The notes beneath the pieces are model-generated. The model was not told the origin of the DNA and ran no database searches. It saw nothing but the letters and a program-made list of their open reading frames with translations. Of a stretch of DNA of 64,000 nt, positions 49,681-58,483 are shown one piece after another. A program made the position numbers and the translations under genes. Numbering within the stretch: position 1 is the first letter of the stretch; each line of letters begins with the position of its first letter. The stretch lies in NCBI GenBank assembly GCA_014859655.1, contig JACUTT010000006.1:1-64000 (forward strand), in the 5' to 3' direction. This stretch comes from Campylobacterales bacterium. GTDB lineage: Bacteria > Campylobacterota > Campylobacteria > Campylobacterales > Sulfurimonadaceae.

Positions 49681-49716
49681 CCTATCCACCCACAAGCGAA
49701 GCACACCCATCTACCT
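49681..49716 (-). repeat. Dispersed intergenic repeat, copy D
   Basis: The complement of GATGGGTGTGCTTCGCTT occurs at 49694-49711, flanked by CCACCC and CTACC as in the other copies. A GGGTGGGT stretch at about 49613-49620 could pair with TCCACCC at 49685-49691. It lies in the nhaA-yhcH spacer, next to the inverted-repeat element. Confidence 0.6.
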
Positions 49717-49750
49717 CAAATACCCATTTTTATGCTAATGTTAGTCTTTA

Positions 49751-49952
49751 GGGCACCTCTAAAAACCCCAACTGTCTATCGCCCCAAGGGAGGGAAAAAA
49801 AGAGAAATCTTGCACACAATTTTCTATCACCATAGCTACGGCTATGATTTGCCCGACCGAAGGGACAAATACCCTTGGGGTGCAAGAAAAGTTCTGCACA
49901 ATCTCATCTCTCTTTTTCCCTCTGAAGGCAGTTGGGGTTTTTAGAGGTGCCC
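49751..49952 (+). mobile_element. MITE-like inverted-repeat element, 202 bp
   Basis: Positions 49751-49774 and 49929-49952 are perfect 24-bp terminal inverted repeats beginning GGGCACCTCTAAAAACCCCA. They are flanked by the direct repeat TTTA (49747-49750 and 49953-49956), consistent with a 4-base target duplication. The inner parts are also partly complementary (CCCCAAGGG with CCCTTGGGG; AGGGAAAAA stretches on both sides). A central CATAGC-TACG-GCTATG hairpin lies at 49831-49846. There is no transposase, so this is a non-autonomous element. The only open frame inside (49732-49944) is not coding. Confidence 0.8.
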
Positions 49953-49974
49953 TTTAAAAAAAAGGAGCCCTATT

Positions 49975-50445
49975 ATGATCATAGACAAGATGGAAAATTG
50001 GAAGCAGTATAATTTCGCCGCAGCCTGGCAGCGTGCCTTTGAGTTTTTGGCCACATTGACGCCGGATTCACCAGAGAGACGGTACGAGATCGAGGGGGAT
50101 AATATCTTTGCGCTGGTGATGAGCTACAAGACCTTTGCCCCTCAAGGCGCATTGTTTGAGTCGCACCGCGACTATATCGATATTCAGAGTGTGCTCAGCG
50201 GAGCGGAGGGGTTTGAGTGCTCTTTTGTGGACGATATGACGCTCGCGACCCCTTATGACAGCGCCGTCGAGGCGGAGTTTTACAAACGGATACATCCCGG
50301 ACAGACGCGGGTCAATGTCTTTCCCGGGACATTTGTAATGCTCTACCCGCATGACGCGCATATGCCCGGTCTGATGATAGGCAGCGAGTCGGAGCTAGTC
50401 AAAAAGGTCGTTGTCAAGATAAGAAAAGAGCTTTTGATGCACTAG
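49975..50445 (+). CDS. YhcH/YjgK/YiaL-family protein
   Basis: This 156-residue cupin-like protein has the family's motifs: LFESHRDYIDIQSVLSGAEG (metal-binding His/Asp region), the strand VNVFPGTFVMLYPHDAHMPG and the end KKVVVKIRKELL. Relatives (YiaL, EbgC, NanQ-like) act as sugar anomerases or sialic-acid processing proteins, but the substrate here is unknown. AAGGAG precedes the ATG, 17 bases downstream of the end of the MITE-like element, which therefore sits in its promoter region. Confidence 0.88.
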   Translation: MIIDKMENWKQYNFAAAWQRAFEFLATLTPDSPERRYEIEGDNIFALVMSYKTFAPQGALFESHRDYIDIQSVLSGAEGFECSFVDDMTLATPYDSAVEAEFYKRIHPGQTRVNVFPGTFVMLYPHDAHMPGLMIGSESELVKKVVVKIRKELLMH

Positions 50446-50509
50446 TTACACCGCATTGAAGCCAAAAGAGCCTAAAATACGCGCAAAACAATACGAGGAC
50501 ACTTTAACT

Positions 50510-51751
50510 ATGCTATTTTCATCCCTGGGACTCTCGGCGCCGATAGAAAGCGCCCTTCAAAAAAGCGGTTATAGCGAGCCGACACCGGTGCAGAAGAAGG
50601 TCATTCCGCTGGTGCTGGATCATCATGATGTGATGGCGAGGGCGCAGACGGGAAGCGGAAAGAGTGCGAGTTTTGTCCTGCCGATCCTGGAGCTTTGGGC
50701 CAAGGATGTCCGTGAAGGCAAACCCAAGATCAGGGTGCTGGTGCTCACACCCACGCGAGAACTTAGCGTTCAGGTCGCGGAGGCATTTTCTACGTTCAGC
50801 GCTTTTTTGGACAAGAAGCCAAAAGTCGTGAGCATCATCGGCGGCGAAAAGATCGGTGAGCAGATGCTTGCCGTTCAAAAAGGGTGCGACATCGTCGTCG
50901 CGACCTCGGGAAGACTGCTTGATATCCTTAAAAAACAGCAGATCAACCTCTCGCATGTCGACTATTTTATCCTCGACGAGGCCGACAAGATGCTGGATCT
51001 GGGCTTTGCCGAGGAGCTTGAGCTGATCTTGAACGTACTTCCGCAAAAGCGCCAAAATCTCCTCTTCTCCGCGACCTATCCGCCCAAGATGCTCGCCATC
51101 GCCGAACGCATCACAAAGACGCCGCTGGAGGTTACGATAGAGCAGGAGGAGCCGACGGTACAGAGCATCAGCCAGCGCGCCATAGAGGTCAACCGTGAAA
51201 ACCGCGGCCCTTTGCTGCGCGAATTGCTGCAAAGCGAAGGGTGGGAGCAGGTCCTGGTCTTTATGGCCAACAAAAGAGCGGCGGACAACATTGCGGCGAA
51301 GTTCAAGAAGTACGGCTTTGCCGCAGACTCCTTTCACGGCGATCTTTTTCAAGAGGAGCGGAGCGAGACGCTTGCGGCCTTCAAGGAGAAAAAGATCCGC
51401 ATCCTCTTTGCGACAGACATCGCCGCGCGCGGGCTTGACATCAATGACATCTCCTGCGTCATCAATTTTGACCTTCCCCGTTCCCCGGCGGACTATATCC
51501 ACCGCATAGGACGCACGGGCAGGGCAGGCAAAAGCGGGGTAGCCCTCTCGTTTATCGACTTCGAAGACCAAGAGCACTTTGCCCTTATCGAAAAACGCAG
51601 CAAGATCACACTTGAACGCGAGCAGATAGCGGGCTTCGAACTCAAAGGCGAAAAGCCGGCAAAAACAAAGGGGCCCGCGCCGGTGAAGGGCAAAGGAAAG
51701 AGCAAAAAAGACAAGGCAAGAGAGCAGGCGCTCAAAGCGGCAAAATTTTAA
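50510..51751 (+). CDS. DEAD-box ATP-dependent RNA helicase (RhlE type), second copy
   Basis: This 413-residue helicase starts MLFSSLGLSAPIESALQKSG and has the Q motif EPTPVQKKVIP, ARAQTGSGKSASF, PTRELSVQV, ILDEADKMLDLGF, SATYPP, TDIAARGLDI and HRIGRTGRAGKSG. A short Lys-rich tail follows. I chose ATG 50510, preceded by CGAGGAC and matching the family start, over an in-frame TTG at 50456. It is a paralogue of the helicase at 13964, with a shorter basic tail. Confidence 0.92.
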   Translation: MLFSSLGLSAPIESALQKSGYSEPTPVQKKVIPLVLDHHDVMARAQTGSGKSASFVLPILELWAKDVREGKPKIRVLVLTPTRELSVQVAEAFSTFSAFLDKKPKVVSIIGGEKIGEQMLAVQKGCDIVVATSGRLLDILKKQQINLSHVDYFILDEADKMLDLGFAEELELILNVLPQKRQNLLFSATYPPKMLAIAERITKTPLEVTIEQEEPTVQSISQRAIEVNRENRGPLLRELLQSEGWEQVLVFMANKRAADNIAAKFKKYGFAADSFHGDLFQEERSETLAAFKEKKIRILFATDIAARGLDINDISCVINFDLPRSPADYIHRIGRTGRAGKSGVALSFIDFEDQEHFALIEKRSKITLEREQIAGFELKGEKPAKTKGPAPVKGKGKSKKDKAREQALKAAKF

Positions 51752-51770
51752 TTTTTAATCAGGAGCACAG

Positions 51771-52421
51771 ATGCTAGATTCGTACGAAGCCTTTATACCG
51801 GAGTATATCTCCAAAGAAGAATTTTTTAGATTTGGTCTTGAAAAGACAATCTTTATTCCCGACGAGAAGGTCAAAGAGGAGTGGAAGAAGCTAAAAGAGA
51901 AGATCAGTTCCAATAAGACGGTCTATATGCGAGGAATGAAAGAGACCGGCGGAAATCACCTCTTTTATGAATTTTATGACAAGGTCCTGAAAAATAAGCA
52001 GGTCCAAAAAGACCCCTCCAATACCCAGACCCCGGCGAAGATCATTGAAGACCTTACAGGCTACAAAAAGTCCAAAGACCTTCGCAACTACCAGCTGACC
52101 TCGATCTTTGGACGAAGCAAAAACATCTTCGCCTTTGCGGCGCCCTGGAACATCGTCTATATTCCCAACCTCCTAGACGCACTGCTCGGCCCTGACGCCA
52201 AGGGCACGTTGGCAGAGCAGTACCAGCGCGTCTTTTTTGAGCACTGTTTCAAGAAGTTCAAGCCCTACATCAGCGAGTTCAATGATATCGTCACCAATAT
52301 GCACTTTCAGCGTGCGGTGGACGAGTACTTTCAAAGACTCTACGAAGATTCCAGACACGACAAAAATGCCGTAATAAAATTTGAGTCGGTCCTAAGAGAA
52401 GAGTTCGCGCCAATAAAGTAG
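51771..52421 (+). CDS. Protein of unknown function
   Basis: This 216-residue protein is soluble, rich in aromatic and lysine residues, and not recognised. It has no signal peptide or membrane span. Stretches such as IPNLLDALLGPDAKGTLAEQ and FEHCFKKFKPYISEFNDIVT suggest a helical fold. AGGAG precedes the ATG, 19 bases after the helicase, so cotranscription is likely. Its TAG stop is the first part of a dispersed repeat copy. Confidence 0.7.
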   Translation: MLDSYEAFIPEYISKEEFFRFGLEKTIFIPDEKVKEEWKKLKEKISSNKTVYMRGMKETGGNHLFYEFYDKVLKNKQVQKDPSNTQTPAKIIEDLTGYKKSKDLRNYQLTSIFGRSKNIFAFAAPWNIVYIPNLLDALLGPDAKGTLAEQYQRVFFEHCFKKFKPYISEFNDIVTNMHFQRAVDEYFQRLYEDSRHDKNAVIKFESVLREEFAPIK

Positions 52422-52510
52422 ATGGGTAGATGGGTGCACTTCGCTTATGGGTAAATGCATTTTGCTCTTCCTCATCCACCCTTCAGCGAAGCTCACTCAT
52501 CCCCCCCCCA
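52419..52510. repeat. Dispersed intergenic repeat, copy B (inverted pair plus C-tract)
   Basis: A forward unit GATGGGTGCACTTCGCTT (52429-52446) is followed by an inverted unit AGCGAAGCTCACTCATC (52485-52501) and a run of nine C (52501-52509). The two face each other, so transcripts could fold into a hairpin. The copy starts at the stop codon of the preceding gene. The rest of the spacer to 52657 holds no gene. Confidence 0.65.
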
Positions 52511-52657
52511 TTCACCTCTTAAGATTAAACGTGCTTTGGTTTTTGTTCTTCTGCACTCCTGCATAAGAGAGAACAAGCTCGATTTGGGCAAAGTTGCAAA
52601 ATTGGATTAAAGCTTGCTGTGCTATAATCTGAAAATTTTTCTAAAAGAGACAATAAT

Positions 52658-52954
52658 ATGGATAAGTATTCAGCACTATTTGAAGATGAAGACGATGTTT
52701 TCTTGGGCTCGCCAAAGAGCAAATTTTTTGACGTAGTCTTTAACGCGAACAATGATGTGGCGCGCTTTGAGCTTGAGGCGATGGTCAACCGCATGGCGGC
52801 AATGGAGCTCTATATGGAAGAGCATATGGAGTCTTTGGAGGCAGTCGAAAAGAAGATCAAAGATTTTCTCTACACCAAGGCAGATGAGGTGGAAGCGCAC
52901 GCTAAAAACACCTACATCTTCTATATGGGAGCCATCCTTTCAAAAAGCGAGTAG
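52658..52954 (+). CDS. DUF2018-family protein (HP0242-like)
   Basis: This 98-residue helical protein has the DUF2018 pattern: an acidic N-terminus with FLGSPKSKFFDVVFNAN, then long helices FELEAMVNRMAAMELYMEEH and KKIKDFLYTKADEVEAHAKN. The H. pylori homologue HP0242 forms an intertwined, knotted dimer; its function is unknown. In H. pylori it also lies just upstream of the polyprenyl synthetase-hemA-proS genes, which supports the assignment. It is specific to Campylobacterota. Confidence 0.85.
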   Translation: MDKYSALFEDEDDVFLGSPKSKFFDVVFNANNDVARFELEAMVNRMAAMELYMEEHMESLEAVEKKIKDFLYTKADEVEAHAKNTYIFYMGAILSKSE

Positions 52955-53374
52955 ATGAAAACCTTTGTCGTTTGGGCACTTATACTCCTCTCTTCCGCCC
53001 AGGCGGCAGAGTGGAACTATATGAAAGAGATCCGTTTAAAAAAGGATCAACTCCAAACGGTACTGATCAAAGAAGAGCCTGAGACTACAAGAGTATTGAA
53101 ATTCAGATGGACACTGTACGCTGGAGATGGCCTGGTGATGCATCTGAATTTTAATGATCTAGCCGCGCAATTTATCTTGTATGCGCACTATAAAAAAGAT
53201 GCCCACAAGCTGCAGCTTTTACCGAAGAGATCGGTATATGAACGCGCGCCATACATGTATCTGATATTTAAAAAGTTTGATCATAAAACGAAAGAAGCGT
53301 ATTTCGATATTTTGGTCGAAGATGCTGAAAAAAGAGCACTGATTGAAGTTAAACCCTTGAAAGAGAGTCGATAA
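52955..53374 (+). CDS. Exported protein of unknown function
   Basis: This 139-residue protein has a clear signal peptide (MKTFVVWALILLSSAQAAEW, cut expected after AQA) and a beta-rich mature part, probably periplasmic. It has no cysteines or known motifs. Its ATG directly follows the TAG of the DUF2018 gene. The same slot in H. pylori holds another small hypothetical gene. Confidence 0.75.
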   Translation: MKTFVVWALILLSSAQAAEWNYMKEIRLKKDQLQTVLIKEEPETTRVLKFRWTLYAGDGLVMHLNFNDLAAQFILYAHYKKDAHKLQLLPKRSVYERAPYMYLIFKKFDHKTKEAYFDILVEDAEKRALIEVKPLKESR

Positions 53375-53380
53375 AAGTTA

Positions 53381-54277
53381 ATGGTAGAAGCTGTAGAAAA
53401 ATGTATGCTTTTTTGGATTAACGAGTTGGAAAACGAGGAGATCGGTGCACTCTTTAAACAGCTGCACCAAGGTAAGCGCCTTCGTGCAAAGCTTGTGCTT
53501 AAAATCGCAGGAGAGTCAAAAGAGGCTGTCAAACTGGCTTCCGTGATCGAGCTTATTCATGCGGCGAGTCTTTTGCATGACGACGTGATCGACGAAGCCT
53601 CTGTGCGTCGCGGCACTATCTCTGTCAACGCAAGTGAGGGGAGCAAGATTGCGGTGATGATGGGGGATATTCTCTACTCAAAAGCCTATACGGAGCTGGC
53701 TAATTTTGACCAAAAGATCTCTCAGGCGGTTGCAAAAGCGGTGACAACACTCTCTATCGGCGAATACACCGATGTGAAGATGGGGGAGCAGTTCAACTCT
53801 GACGCAGATGCGTATATTGATATGATCTACAAAAAAACAGCCTCGCTGATCGAAGCAACGGCCTATTGTGCCGCTATACTCGCCGGCAAAGAGCCCCAGG
53901 CGTACAGTCTGTATGGAAAAAATCTGGGGCTTTCGTTTCAGATCATTGATGATATCCTTGATATTGTTTCAGATGAAAAGAGTCTGGGCAAACCGGCGCT
54001 GAACGACTATAAAGAGGGTAAGACGACTCTTCCGTATATCTATCTTTACAACGCCATGGACGAAGTTTCCAGGCAAAGACTGCAAAAAGCGCACGGGTGT
54101 TTATTGGATGCGGATGAGGCCTCGTGGATAAAAGAGCAAATGAAAGAACACAGATGTGTTGAAGCCTCTTATGCTCTGGCGCAGCGGCTGAGCAACGAGG
54201 CGATCACTGCGGTTTCACGCTATGATGAGACGGCCCTGGTCGGCATCATTGACGACATGATGAAGAGAGAGTTTTAA
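53381..54277 (+). CDS. ispB: Long-chain polyprenyl diphosphate synthase (IspB type)
   Basis: This 298-residue all-helical prenyltransferase has GKRLRAKLVLK, the first aspartate-rich motif LLHDDVIDEASVRRG (about 66-80), GEYTDVKMGEQ and the second motif FQIIDDILDIVSDEKSLGKP (about 186). It extends farnesyl diphosphate with IPP to make the side chain of menaquinone. A decarboxylase of quinone synthesis (UbiD) lies in the same gene block. The exact chain length cannot be read from the sequence. It is coupled to hemA through TAATG. Confidence 0.88.
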   Translation: MVEAVEKCMLFWINELENEEIGALFKQLHQGKRLRAKLVLKIAGESKEAVKLASVIELIHAASLLHDDVIDEASVRRGTISVNASEGSKIAVMMGDILYSKAYTELANFDQKISQAVAKAVTTLSIGEYTDVKMGEQFNSDADAYIDMIYKKTASLIEATAYCAAILAGKEPQAYSLYGKNLGLSFQIIDDILDIVSDEKSLGKPALNDYKEGKTTLPYIYLYNAMDEVSRQRLQKAHGCLLDADEASWIKEQMKEHRCVEASYALAQRLSNEAITAVSRYDETALVGIIDDMMKREF

Positions 54278-55572
54278 TGCATTATCTGCTTGTCAGTTTT
54301 TCCCATCACAACTCGACGCTGGAGATCCGCGAGAAACTGGCATTGAACGCGGATGATGAAGTCCATGTATGTCTGGAGAAGATGATCTCGCATCCCGTGA
54401 TCAACGAGGCCCTGATCGTCTCAACCTGCAACCGTCTTGAGGTGCTCACCTCGGTCCAAAATGTTCTCGAAGCCACAGCCTATATCTTTTCCTTGCTCAG
54501 CGACAACTCAAAGCTCTCCGTAGCCGAGCTCGAAGGGCGGGCGGATGTCTTTGAAGACCAGGGCGCGATGCACCACCTCTTTAATGTCGCTGCCTCTTTA
54601 GACTCCTTGGTGGTCGGCGAGACGCAGATCGCGGGACAGCTCAAAGACGCCTTCCGCTTTGCCTTTGATCACAACTACTGCGGACAGAAACTCTCGCGCG
54701 CAATGCATTACGCTTTCAAGTGTGCCGCGGAGGTGCGCAACGCGACCTCCATCTCGTCCAAACCGGTCTCTATCGCCAGTGTCGCGGTGGCAAAGGCCAA
54801 GTCCTACTTTCCCGACCTTGCCGACAAAACAGCGCTGATCATCGGGGCGGGAGAGATGAGCCGCCTGTGTGCCAAGCACCTCTCCTCATCGGGAACGCAC
54901 TGCGTCATCATGAACCGGACCCGTTCAAAAGCGCAGGCGATAGCAGACGAGTGCGGCGAACTGGTCAGCGTGCGCGACTACAGCGAGCTCGAAGAGGCGA
55001 TCAACGAGTATGATTTTATCTTTACGGCAACAGGTTCGCCAAAGGCTATCATTAGCGCAGATATGGTTAAATCGACTTCCTTCGAGCGCCACTGGTTTGA
55101 CATGGCGATACCGCGTGACATCGACAACTGCGAGATGAGCGGTCTGCTCATCCACCGCATCGATGATCTGAAAAATATCGTCAGTGAAAACCTTGCCCTG
55201 CGCGAGGATGAGGCCAAACTCTGCTATAGCATCATCGGACGCTACACAATAGAGTTTTTCAAATGGCTGCAGTCCTTGTCCATGGAGCCCTTTATCAAGG
55301 GGATCTATGAAAAGGCGATGTCCTGCGCTGCAGTTGAGACGGACAGAGCGGTTTCAAAAGGCTATATTCCAAAAGAGTATGAGCAACAGGCGCTGAAGAT
55401 GAACGAACAGGTTTTAAAACGCTTTTTGCATGACGCAATCCACCGTATGCGTAAACTCTCCGGTGACACGGAGTCGGATACTTTGATCGAATCAATGAAA
55501 TATTTATGGGAAACAGATGAACAAAGCGCAGACAATATACCCAACAAGTACAAGTGTGAAGGACAAGTATGA
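54277..55572 (+). CDS. hemA: Glutamyl-tRNA reductase HemA
   Basis: HemA reduces glutamyl-tRNA to glutamate-1-semialdehyde, the first committed step of haem synthesis by the C5 pathway. The 431-residue protein has STCNRLEVL with catalytic Cys51 and the substrate loop [20 protein letters not shown]. Its NADPH domain has [16 protein letters not shown], and a C-terminal dimerisation helix follows. It overlaps proS by 4 bases. Confidence 0.96.
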   Translation: MHYLLVSFSHHNSTLEIREKLALNADDEVHVCLEKMISHPVINEALIVSTCNRLEVLTSVQNVLEATAYIFSLLSDNSKLSVAELEGRADVFEDQGAMHHLFNVAASLDSLVVGETQIAGQLKDAFRFAFDHNYCGQKLSRAMHYAFKCAAEVRNATSISSKPVSIASVAVAKAKSYFPDLADKTALIIGAGEMSRLCAKHLSSSGTHCVIMNRTRSKAQAIADECGELVSVRDYSELEEAINEYDFIFTATGSPKAIISADMVKSTSFERHWFDMAIPRDIDNCEMSGLLIHRIDDLKNIVSENLALREDEAKLCYSIIGRYTIEFFKWLQSLSMEPFIKGIYEKAMSCAAVETDRAVSKGYIPKEYEQQALKMNEQVLKRFLHDAIHRMRKLSGDTESDTLIESMKYLWETDEQSADNIPNKYKCEGQV

Positions 55573-57266
55573 GATTTTCTAGACTGTATGCACCGACAAC
55601 AAAAGAGGCGCCAAAAGATGCACTCTTAGCCAGCCACATCTATCTTTCGCGCGCGGGGTTTATCTCCCAGGTGGCGAGCGGTTTGTATAATTACCTGCCT
55701 TTGGGCAAACGCGTTCTTAAAAAGATCGAAGCTGTTATTAATGAAGAGATGGCCAATATTTATGCCCAAGAGGTGGAGCTGAGCTTTGTGACGCCCATAG
55801 AGTTCTGGGAAGAGAGCGGACGGGTCAACAAGTTCGGCAAAGAGCTACTGCGTTTCAAAGATAGAAAAGACAACGGCTTCGTCTTGGGGCCGACGCATGA
55901 AGAGATGATGGTCAATATCGTCAGAGGCCGGGTCACCTCCTATAAACAGCTTCCGCTGAACCTTTACCAGATCAAGACCAAGTTCCGTGACGAGGCGCGT
56001 CCGCGTTTCGGACTGATGCGCGCACGCGAGTTTGTGATGAAAGACGGCTACAGTTTTCATGCGAGCTATGAGGACATGGACCGTGAATTCGATCTGATGG
56101 AAGCGACCTATAAACGCATCCTGGAGCGTCTGGGCCTTGAGTTCAGAATAGTTGAGGCTGACAGCGGCGCTATCGGAGGTTCGGGTTCAAAAGAGCTGAT
56201 GGTACTTGCTGATAGTGGCGAAGATACGATAGCCGTATGCGATACCTGCGAATACGGCGCCAACGTCGAAGCGGCTGTGCGAGCGGAGCCAAGATGCGAT
56301 GCCCCGGCACCAGCGCTTGCTTATGAAAAAATCCATACGCCTGAGCTTAAGAGCATAAACGATCTGAGCACATTCTTTAAAGCCGATTCTTACTACATCG
56401 TCAAAACAGTGGCTAAGCGCCTCATATTTGAAGAGGACTCCAAAATCGTGCTTTATTTCCTGCGCGGAAGCGATGAGCTGCAAGAGGTCAAAGCGGTCAA
56501 TGCCGTCAATGCCCTTGAGATAGCGGATGTGAGCGATGAGGAACTTCGCGAACTTGGGCTTGTGCCGGGATTTATGGGGCCTATGGGACTTGAGAATATC
56601 ACCCTGGTTTTTGATGCCTCGCTCAAAGGTGCGAAGTCGATGATCTGCGGTGCGAACGAAAAAGACTTTCATTATGTGGGAGTGGACATGGAGACGGAGC
56701 AACTGGAGTTTTCTGACCTTGTGCAGGTACAAGAGGGCGACGGATGCGCGCGTTGCGCCGGAAAGCTCTCCTATACCAAAGGGATAGAGGTCGGCCATAT
56801 TTTCAAGCTGGGCACGACCTATTCCAAGCCTTTAGGCGCCACCTTTTTGGATGAAAATGGAAAAAGCCAGGAGATGGTGATGGGAACCTACGGGATGGGC
56901 GTAAGCCGTCTGATCGCTGCGGTGATCGAGCAGCACAATGATGAGAAAGGGTGTATCTGGACCGAGACTACCGCGCCGTACCGTTTCAACATCCTCATCT
57001 CCAATATCAAAGACGAAGAGCAACTGGCCTACGCCGAAGAGCTCTATGCCGAGCTTAGCGCCAGAGGTGTCGAGGTGATCATCGATGACCGCAAAGAACG
57101 TTTCGGGTTTAAGATGAATGATGCTGAACTGATAGGGTTTCCCTACACCATCATCGTCGGAAAAAATCTGGCCGAGGGCATAGTACAGATCGCTCCGCGC
57201 AGCAACAGCGAGAAGATCGAAGTGAAAAAAGATGAGCTTTTGGCGAGGCTGATGGAGCTAAAATGA
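55569..57266 (+). CDS. proS: Prolyl-tRNA synthetase ProS
   Basis: This 565-residue class II synthetase is the bacterial type. It has a catalytic core with motif 1 near [20 protein letters not shown], motif 2 [19 protein letters not shown] and motif 3 [14 protein letters not shown] YbaK-like editing insertion (about 230-390) removes mischarged alanine. The C-terminal anticodon-binding domain contains [20 protein letters not shown]. Length and domain order are complete. Confidence 0.96.
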   Translation: MRFSRLYAPTTKEAPKDALLASHIYLSRAGFISQVASGLYNYLPLGKRVLKKIEAVINEEMANIYAQEVELSFVTPIEFWEESGRVNKFGKELLRFKDRKDNGFVLGPTHEEMMVNIVRGRVTSYKQLPLNLYQIKTKFRDEARPRFGLMRAREFVMKDGYSFHASYEDMDREFDLMEATYKRILERLGLEFRIVEADSGAIGGSGSKELMVLADSGEDTIAVCDTCEYGANVEAAVRAEPRCDAPAPALAYEKIHTPELKSINDLSTFFKADSYYIVKTVAKRLIFEEDSKIVLYFLRGSDELQEVKAVNAVNALEIADVSDEELRELGLVPGFMGPMGLENITLVFDASLKGAKSMICGANEKDFHYVGVDMETEQLEFSDLVQVQEGDGCARCAGKLSYTKGIEVGHIFKLGTTYSKPLGATFLDENGKSQEMVMGTYGMGVSRLIAAVIEQHNDEKGCIWTETTAPYRFNILISNIKDEEQLAYAEELYAELSARGVEVIIDDRKERFGFKMNDAELIGFPYTIIVGKNLAEGIVQIAPRSNSEKIEVKKDELLARLMELK

Positions 57267-57679
57267 TGATGTATATTTTTCTAGGCTATCTCTTTGTCGA
57301 AGTCCTGATATCGGTTCAGACGGCAGGTCAGCTGGGCGGAATAGGTACATTTTTAGAGATCATATTTTCAGCTGTCGCAGGAATTCTTCTTCTGCGAAAC
57401 TTCAAAACTACGATGCTTGAGAGTCTGCGGGCAGTTTCGAACAACTGCATCACGATGAAAGAGTTTCAGGAGCTGAATATTTTTGCACTTTTAGGTGCTA
57501 TTCTTTTGATTTTGCCGGGTATTTTGAGTGACCTTGTCGGTGTTTTGATGCAGTTTTCTGTGTTTAGCGCCTTGATAATGAGCCGCTTAAACAAGGGCAG
57601 TGACGAATGCAAACCAAATAAAGGAGAAGATAATGTCATTGATGTTGAAATTGTTAGTCACGATAACCGTCTTAAGTAG
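57263..57679 (+). CDS. fxsA: FxsA-family membrane protein
   Basis: This 138-residue protein has the FxsA pattern: [40 protein letters not shown], and a C-terminal span [19 protein letters not shown]. Then comes a charged tail. In E. coli FxsA overproduction relieves exclusion of phage T7 by the F plasmid, and its normal role is unknown. The 3' end overlaps the next gene by 47 bases in another frame. The corresponding position in Campylobacter between proS and hemC holds a similar gene. Confidence 0.88.
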   Translation: MMMYIFLGYLFVEVLISVQTAGQLGGIGTFLEIIFSAVAGILLLRNFKTTMLESLRAVSNNCITMKEFQELNIFALLGAILLILPGILSDLVGVLMQFSVFSALIMSRLNKGSDECKPNKGEDNVIDVEIVSHDNRLK

Positions 57680-58472
57680 TTTTGTTTATGCAGATGATGC
57701 CCATGTGGTCTCATTCTTACAAAAAGGGATAGGGTCTAATCCCAATATTATCTCTTTGAATATCGATGTCGTCGACAAGATCGACATGGAAAATCCAAAA
57801 GGGTGGAAGGCCTATGTCGTTGAACTCAAGGGAAAGGCAAAAAGAGGCGATCAGGAACAGCCCATCTCTCAACGTTCGATCTATTTTGTCGGTGACGGAC
57901 TGATTACCTCTGATCTGTACGACCTCAAAAGCGGACAGAAGATCAATTCGTCTCTCTCTCCGGCCTTTAAAGAGAAATATTATGACAAGGCGCATCTTCT
58001 TTTCGGAAATACGGACGCAGCGCACAAGGTTGTGATCTTTTCCGATCCGCTTTGCCCCTTCTGTCGCTCCTTTGTACCCGAGGCTTTGGCCTATATGAAA
58101 CCATACCCGAAGACCTTTGCCGTCTATTATTACCATTTTCCGCTTAGCTCGCTTCACCCCGCGGCAGTACCTTTGGTAAAAGCTGCCATAGCGGCTGAAC
58201 TGCAGGGAGAGAAGGATGTGGTTACGACTCTTTACAAGGCTGAAGTCAATGGCCGCGAAGCGGATGCACAGAAGGTACTCGATGCCTTCAACCGTGTCGC
58301 CAACACAAAGCTGACACTCAAAGAGATTGCGACACCTCAGATAGAGCAGCATCTTGCCCACGATTTAAGCGTAGCACAGGAGCATCTGGTTAACGGTACA
58401 CCGACGATATTTATAGACGGAAAATTAGACCCGACCAAAGCAAAATACAAAAAAGTCAAATTAATAAAATAG
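57633..58472 (+). CDS. DsbC/DsbG-like periplasmic thiol-disulfide protein
   Basis: This 279-residue protein has a signal peptide ([20 protein letters not shown]) and a small N-terminal dimerisation-like domain. A thioredoxin fold follows with CPFC (141-144) in FSDPLCPFCRSFVPEAL and the cis-Pro loop VNGTPTIFIDGK. I chose ATG 57633, which has AAAGGAG 6-10 bases upstream, rather than an ATG at 57600 that would place a poor leader before the signal. It overlaps fxsA by 47 bases. It may act as a disulfide isomerase or reductase. Confidence 0.88.
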   Translation: MSLMLKLLVTITVLSSFVYADDAHVVSFLQKGIGSNPNIISLNIDVVDKIDMENPKGWKAYVVELKGKAKRGDQEQPISQRSIYFVGDGLITSDLYDLKSGQKINSSLSPAFKEKYYDKAHLLFGNTDAAHKVVIFSDPLCPFCRSFVPEALAYMKPYPKTFAVYYYHFPLSSLHPAAVPLVKAAIAAELQGEKDVVTTLYKAEVNGREADAQKVLDAFNRVANTKLTLKEIATPQIEQHLAHDLSVAQEHLVNGTPTIFIDGKLDPTKAKYKKVKLIK

Positions 58473-58483
58473 GTAGGACAAAC

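Noticed and set aside
49732-49944. 70-codon open frame
   Set aside because: It lies within the inverted-repeat element, is composed of repeat sequence and has no ribosome site.
50519-51577. 352-codon open frame on the minus strand
   Set aside because: It is antisense to the second RNA helicase, whose motifs are clear.
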